Assembly: GCA_902812435.1 (NCBI GenBank)
Contig: CADDZA010000002.1
Span: 1 to 57,266, forward strand
DNA length: 57,266 bases
Direction of reading: 5' to 3'
Source of the DNA: Clostridia bacterium
Lineage (GTDB): Bacteria; Bacillota; DSM-12270; Thermacetogeniales; Thermacetogeniaceae
The translations under genes were made by a program, and so were the position numbers. Of the stretch, positions 54,715-57,266 are shown one piece after another; the stretch's first letter is position 1; every line of letters starts with the position of its first letter. The notes under the pieces were generated by a model. That model made no database searches and was not told the DNA's origin. It worked only from the letters and a program-made list of their open reading frames with translations.

Positions 54715-54990
54715 TTAACTGAAGGATTGATGCTTTTTATCGAGCCTGTAAATGAAAACAAGCACCTCTGCCACCGCACGATACAGTTCAGGAGGTATTT
54801 CTGCATTCAACGGCAGGCGCATAAGCAGGTCCACCAGATCATGATCCTCATAAAGCGGTATCCCATGCCTGGCAGCTTCTTCGATGATACGCCGGGCAAT
54901 TTCACCCCGTCCGGCAGCAACCACGCGAGGAGCACGATCTTTATTTTTTCGGTATCTCAAGGCAACCGCTTGTTTTTCTTTACCTGACAT
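54715..54990 (-). CDS. Free-standing FlhB C-terminal-domain protein (YlqH-like)
   Basis: 91 residues resembling the cytoplasmic tail of FlhB after its cleavage site: AVALRYRKNKDRAPRVVAAG, EIARRIIEEAARHGIPLYED, then LPLNAEIPPELYRAVAEVLV. It lacks the N-terminal membrane part and the NPTH motif. B. subtilis YlqH has the same make-up and location between ylqG and sucC. Such proteins may stand in for the FlhB cytoplasmic piece in export, but the role is not proven. It follows the YlqG-like gene by 21 bases. Confidence 0.9.
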   Translation of the reverse strand: MSGKEKQAVALRYRKNKDRAPRVVAAGRGEIARRIIEEAARHGIPLYEDHDLVDLLMRLPLNAEIPPELYRAVAEVLVFIYRLDKKHQSFS

Positions 54991-55011
54991 TTAGTATCAT
55001 GCATCCCTCTC

Positions 55012-56190
55012 CTAAACGATAAGATCCAGTGTTTTATGGACTTTGCCGTCAAAGCACCCCTTTTGTAAATCACGGAAGAAAGACTTGACTATACCCACTT
55101 TACACCCCGACCAAATCAACCTGTATTTAAGTTCTTTTAGAACCTCAGCCAGTTGAGGCCAGGATTTGTCAATCAGTAGTTTTGCAGTCTGTTGCTCAAC
55201 AAGCATCCCTATTTTCAGCAGACTGTCCTGTAAGGTCAACTCCACCTGGATCCATCCCAGGTAACAGGTGGCAAGGTTCAGCAGAAAACGCGTGCCGGTG
55301 GCTCCCTTTTGTTTCGATAACTCAGGATAAATAAATATTTCACCATTGTGGAAATCCTCACCCTTGAAAAGCGCAAAGAGCGGAATGTAATAAAACGGTT
55401 TCTGCTCTTTTACATTCCACTGCCCATAGGCGAAAAGCTGTCCCCCCACCAGGAGCTTTCTCTCATCCTTTTCTCCGTTGCATAAATGCTGCAGTACCTC
55501 TTGCGGGTTGGAGTTGGATTTGACAAAACGACAAAGCATTTCCCGAAGCGTATCGACGGTCTCTTTCAACCGAAAACCAAGGATAGCAGGTCTGTCACCC
55601 TCTCCATCCAGCCCTGGTAGCTTTTCCCTGTTATCATCCATGCTGCTTCCATCTCTATCTTTTTTCAAGGATGCAGCAGTTACAGTAAAATTTTCAACGA
55701 AAGGTGTAAGTATTTGCAACAGGAGTTCGAAAGAAATACCGAGTTTAAGGGATGTGATGGCAACCATCAGATTTGCGGGCGTAAATCCACCTGACTTTTC
55801 CATTAGGCGCTGGATTTTTTGAAGGTTTTCTCCGGTGATAGGAAGTCCCGATTTACTTAAAGTATTTATAATAGAATTGTTTTCCGGACACTCAGGGAGA
55901 CCAAATCTCTTCAGGACTGACTGTTGGGGGGACTCCGCAATCTCCCTTAGCAAATGCCAGGTTACCGTTTCACCATCCTTTTGCCCCTGCCTCACTAAAA
56001 ACACCTGTCCGGGCACAAGAGCGACCCGGGATGTAACTTCCAGGCAGTACCCGTTTACCGAGACAACCACTGTTTCCCCTTTGACTTCAATTACTTTAAT
56101 AGTGAAAGTATCCTGGATCATACCCCGGTCCCAGCTATTCAATTTTGAGGTGTTAACCTGCTCAAAAAGAGTAATCAACCTGACGTTCAC
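55012..56190 (-). CDS. YlqG-like protein, probably FliK-related
   Basis: 392 residues, no membrane segment. The N-terminal 80 residues form a beta-rich domain (TFTIKVIEVKGETVVVSVNG). The C-terminal region (about 280-390) with RFLLNLATCYLGWIQVELTL and LIDKSWPQLAEVLKELKYRL resembles the hook-length domain of FliK. Its position between rnhB and the YlqH-like gene equals B. subtilis ylqG. Together with YlqH, this pair mirrors FliK and FlhB, the length-control partners. Function is unknown. It is inferred to take part in flagellar or related export. Confidence 0.75.
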   Translation of the reverse strand: MNVRLITLFEQVNTSKLNSWDRGMIQDTFTIKVIEVKGETVVVSVNGYCLEVTSRVALVPGQVFLVRQGQKDGETVTWHLLREIAESPQQSVLKRFGLPECPENNSIINTLSKSGLPITGENLQKIQRLMEKSGGFTPANLMVAITSLKLGISFELLLQILTPFVENFTVTAASLKKDRDGSSMDDNREKLPGLDGEGDRPAILGFRLKETVDTLREMLCRFVKSNSNPQEVLQHLCNGEKDERKLLVGGQLFAYGQWNVKEQKPFYYIPLFALFKGEDFHNGEIFIYPELSKQKGATGTRFLLNLATCYLGWIQVELTLQDSLLKIGMLVEQQTAKLLIDKSWPQLAEVLKELKYRLIWSGCKVGIVKSFFRDLQKGCFDGKVHKTLDLIV

Positions 56191-56196
56191 TATCCA

Positions 56197-56859
56197 TTAC
56201 TCCTTTACGCCCCTAAAAGTACGGCGGTGCAAAAAACAGGGCCCGTACCTGGCAATAGCTTCCAGGTGATCAGGGGTTGGATATCCTTTGTTCTGTTCAA
56301 ATCCATATTTTGGGAAGAGCAGTCCGTAGTATGACATTATGGCATCCCTGGTTGTTTTTGCCAGGATCGAAGCAGCAGCTATAACGGCGCTCTGAGTATC
56401 CCCTTTAACAATGGTAGTTTGAGAAACCGGGATATCTTTAATAGGCCAACACCCGTCTATAAGGATATGATCAGGTTTTACTTTAAGTTGTTCCAAGGCC
56501 TTTTTCATGGCCAGAATCGACGCTTCGTGAATGTTGTATTTTTCAATCCAACCGACCGGTACTATTCCTACAGCCCAACCTGCCGCCTTCCGCTTGATTT
56601 CCCGGGATAAAGCAGCGCGAAGCGCAGGATTTACAAGCTTGCTGTCGTTTAAACCAGGAAGCAAGAGTTCCTCCTTTATAACAACCGCGGCTGCTACTAC
56701 AGGTCCTGCAAGCGGACCACGCCCGGCTTCATCAACACCGGCAATCAACGCGGTACCATTTTTCCATAGTTTTTGCTCGAATAGATGTATTTTCATCAAG
56801 CGATCATATTCTTCTTCATCTAAAATGCGAGTTTTTCCTCTACTCAACTTGCCATGCAT
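56197..56859 (-). CDS. rnhB: Ribonuclease HII
   Basis: RNase HII removes single ribonucleotides and RNA primers from DNA. 220 residues. The catalytic D-E-D-D set is visible: D43 and E44 in GVDEAGRGPLAGPVVAAAV, D135 in ILIDGCWP and D154 in VKGDTQSAVIAAASILAKTT. An N-terminal helical extension of about 35 residues precedes the core. The start ATG is about 25 bases downstream of a -10 box, and it is the first gene of the minus-strand cluster in the window. Confidence 0.97.
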   Translation of the reverse strand: MHGKLSRGKTRILDEEEYDRLMKIHLFEQKLWKNGTALIAGVDEAGRGPLAGPVVAAAVVIKEELLLPGLNDSKLVNPALRAALSREIKRKAAGWAVGIVPVGWIEKYNIHEASILAMKKALEQLKVKPDHILIDGCWPIKDIPVSQTTIVKGDTQSAVIAAASILAKTTRDAIMSYYGLLFPKYGFEQNKGYPTPDHLEAIARYGPCFLHRRTFRGVKE

Positions 56860-56884
56860 CCCTTTTCTTCTTTATATTACATTT

Positions 56885-56914
56885 TCTATACCACAAATCC
56901 TGCCAGGATAACAA
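56885..56914 (-). promoter_or_regulatory. Sigma-A type promoter for rnhB
   Basis: TTGTTA (56909-56914) and TATAGA (56885-56890) lie 18 bases apart on the minus strand, and the -10 box is preceded by TGG, which makes it an extended -10. It is 25 bases from the rnhB ATG. Confidence 0.6.
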
Positions 56915-57266
56915 GAACGCCCTTGAGATAGGGGTCTCTGCTTTATTCTGAATACGCCGCTAATATGATCCAGATCCCGGACTGGGTTGAAATCACCCAA
57001 AGCCTCGAGTCAACCGGCTCCGGTGAATTATCTGCGTCTATCATGATATGGAGAGCCGAGCGACGTGAACTTCGTTTCGTTATCCTACCTATGCTCAGGT
57101 CAAGACATCGAAGCTGGTTCTGAAGAAACCTCCCGGATGACTTCTTCAACCGAGATATGATGGATTAAAGATCCATGTTCATACGCATTGTTAGAGTCAG
57201 AGATCTCCGTTACATGCAGATAGCTCACAACTACTATGTTAGCGGAGGGTATCCCAGACAACAAGT
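56915..57266. other. Right-end region without a supported gene
   Basis: About 350 bases with no convincing coding region. A 68-codon frame on the minus strand (56943-57149) and a 52-codon frame on the plus strand (ATG near 56966, MIQIPDWVEITQ) overlap each other and have no ribosome site or family resemblance. A small palindrome ACCGG-CT-CCGGT lies near 57010-57022. The usual upstream neighbours of rnhB (ylqF, lepB, rplS) are not seen. Confidence 0.5.

Noticed and set aside
54426-54722. A plus-strand frame of 98 codons between yraN and the YlqH-like gene
   Set aside because: No family likeness and no upstream signals; it lies opposite the possible HD-GYP remnant.
56943-57149. A minus-strand frame of 68 codons at the right end
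   Set aside because: No ribosome site and unusual residue composition; overlapped by an equally doubtful plus-strand frame.

Overview
The window is a chromosomal segment of an anaerobic, flagellated member of the Firmicutes, probably class Clostridia (Peptococcaceae or Thermoanaerobacterales relatives). The evidence is genuine CodY, HslUV, FliY (the Gram-positive CheC-FliN fusion), CheC and CheD, SigD and SwrB-type proteins, TrmFO, and a short EF-Ts. Gene order matches the known Bacillus subtilis order rnhB-ylqG-ylqH ... dprA-topA-trmFO-xerC(codV)-hslVU-codY-[fla/che operon]-sigD-swrB-rpsB-tsf-pyrH-frr-uppS-cdsA-dxr-rseP. Everything except two genes (comM and a bifunctional nuclease) lies on the minus strand, so the biological reading order runs from high to low coordinates. 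The exact genus cannot be fixed from the sequence alone.

Layout from high to low coordinates. (1) 57.3-54.0 kb: a 400-base stretch without a convincing gene, then rnhB, a YlqG/FliK-like protein, a free-standing FlhB C-terminal domain (YlqH), a remnant that looks like a broken HD-GYP phosphodiesterase, and yraN. (2) 53.9-51.5 kb: accessory genes, namely a LarA-like (nickel-pincer isomerase superfamily) protein, a DUF3786-type protein with an apparent N-terminal frameshift, and a stand-alone family 25-type carbohydrate-binding module. (3) 51.5-49.4 kb: comM and a DUF151 nuclease on the plus strand, ended by a good terminator. (4) 49.4-48.9 kb: a divergent intergenic region holding a large nested imperfect palindrome. 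(5) 48.9-39.7 kb: a DNA-processing and regulatory block, ku, dprA, topA, trmFO, xerC, hslV, hslU and codY, closed by a strong terminator. (6) 39.5-11.6 kb: one continuous fla/che operon of about 34 genes starting at an extended -10 promoter upstream of flgB. It encodes basal body, MS ring, switch, export gate, hook, chemotaxis and SigD proteins, with a PilZ c-di-GMP receptor placed between flhG and cheB. (7) 11.5-8.9 kb: a DUF342/FapA-family gene broken by a frameshift and an in-frame stop, a small hydrophilic protein and a SwrB-like protein, then a terminator. (8) 8.9 kb to 1: a sigma-A type promoter followed by rpsB, tsf, pyrH, frr, a PASTA-like small protein, a 2[4Fe-4S] ferredoxin with its own terminator, uppS, cdsA, a YtvI/AI-2E family permease, dxr, rseP and the start of ispG (translation, ribosome recycling, and isoprenoid and envelope precursor synthesis).

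Genes are tightly packed with frequent 1-14 base overlaps. Many true starts lie inside the longest open frame, because the Shine-Dalgarno sequence of the next gene is itself read as codons near the end of the previous gene. Several starts are TTG or GTG (rseP, tsf, hslV, cdsA, cheB, the PilZ gene). The coordinates given here use these corrected starts.

Most of the window is conserved core synteny. The parts that deserve a second look are the nested palindromic element between ku and comM, the doubly broken fapA, the possible HD-GYP remnant, the frameshifted DUF3786 gene, and the AT-rich variable core of flgE.
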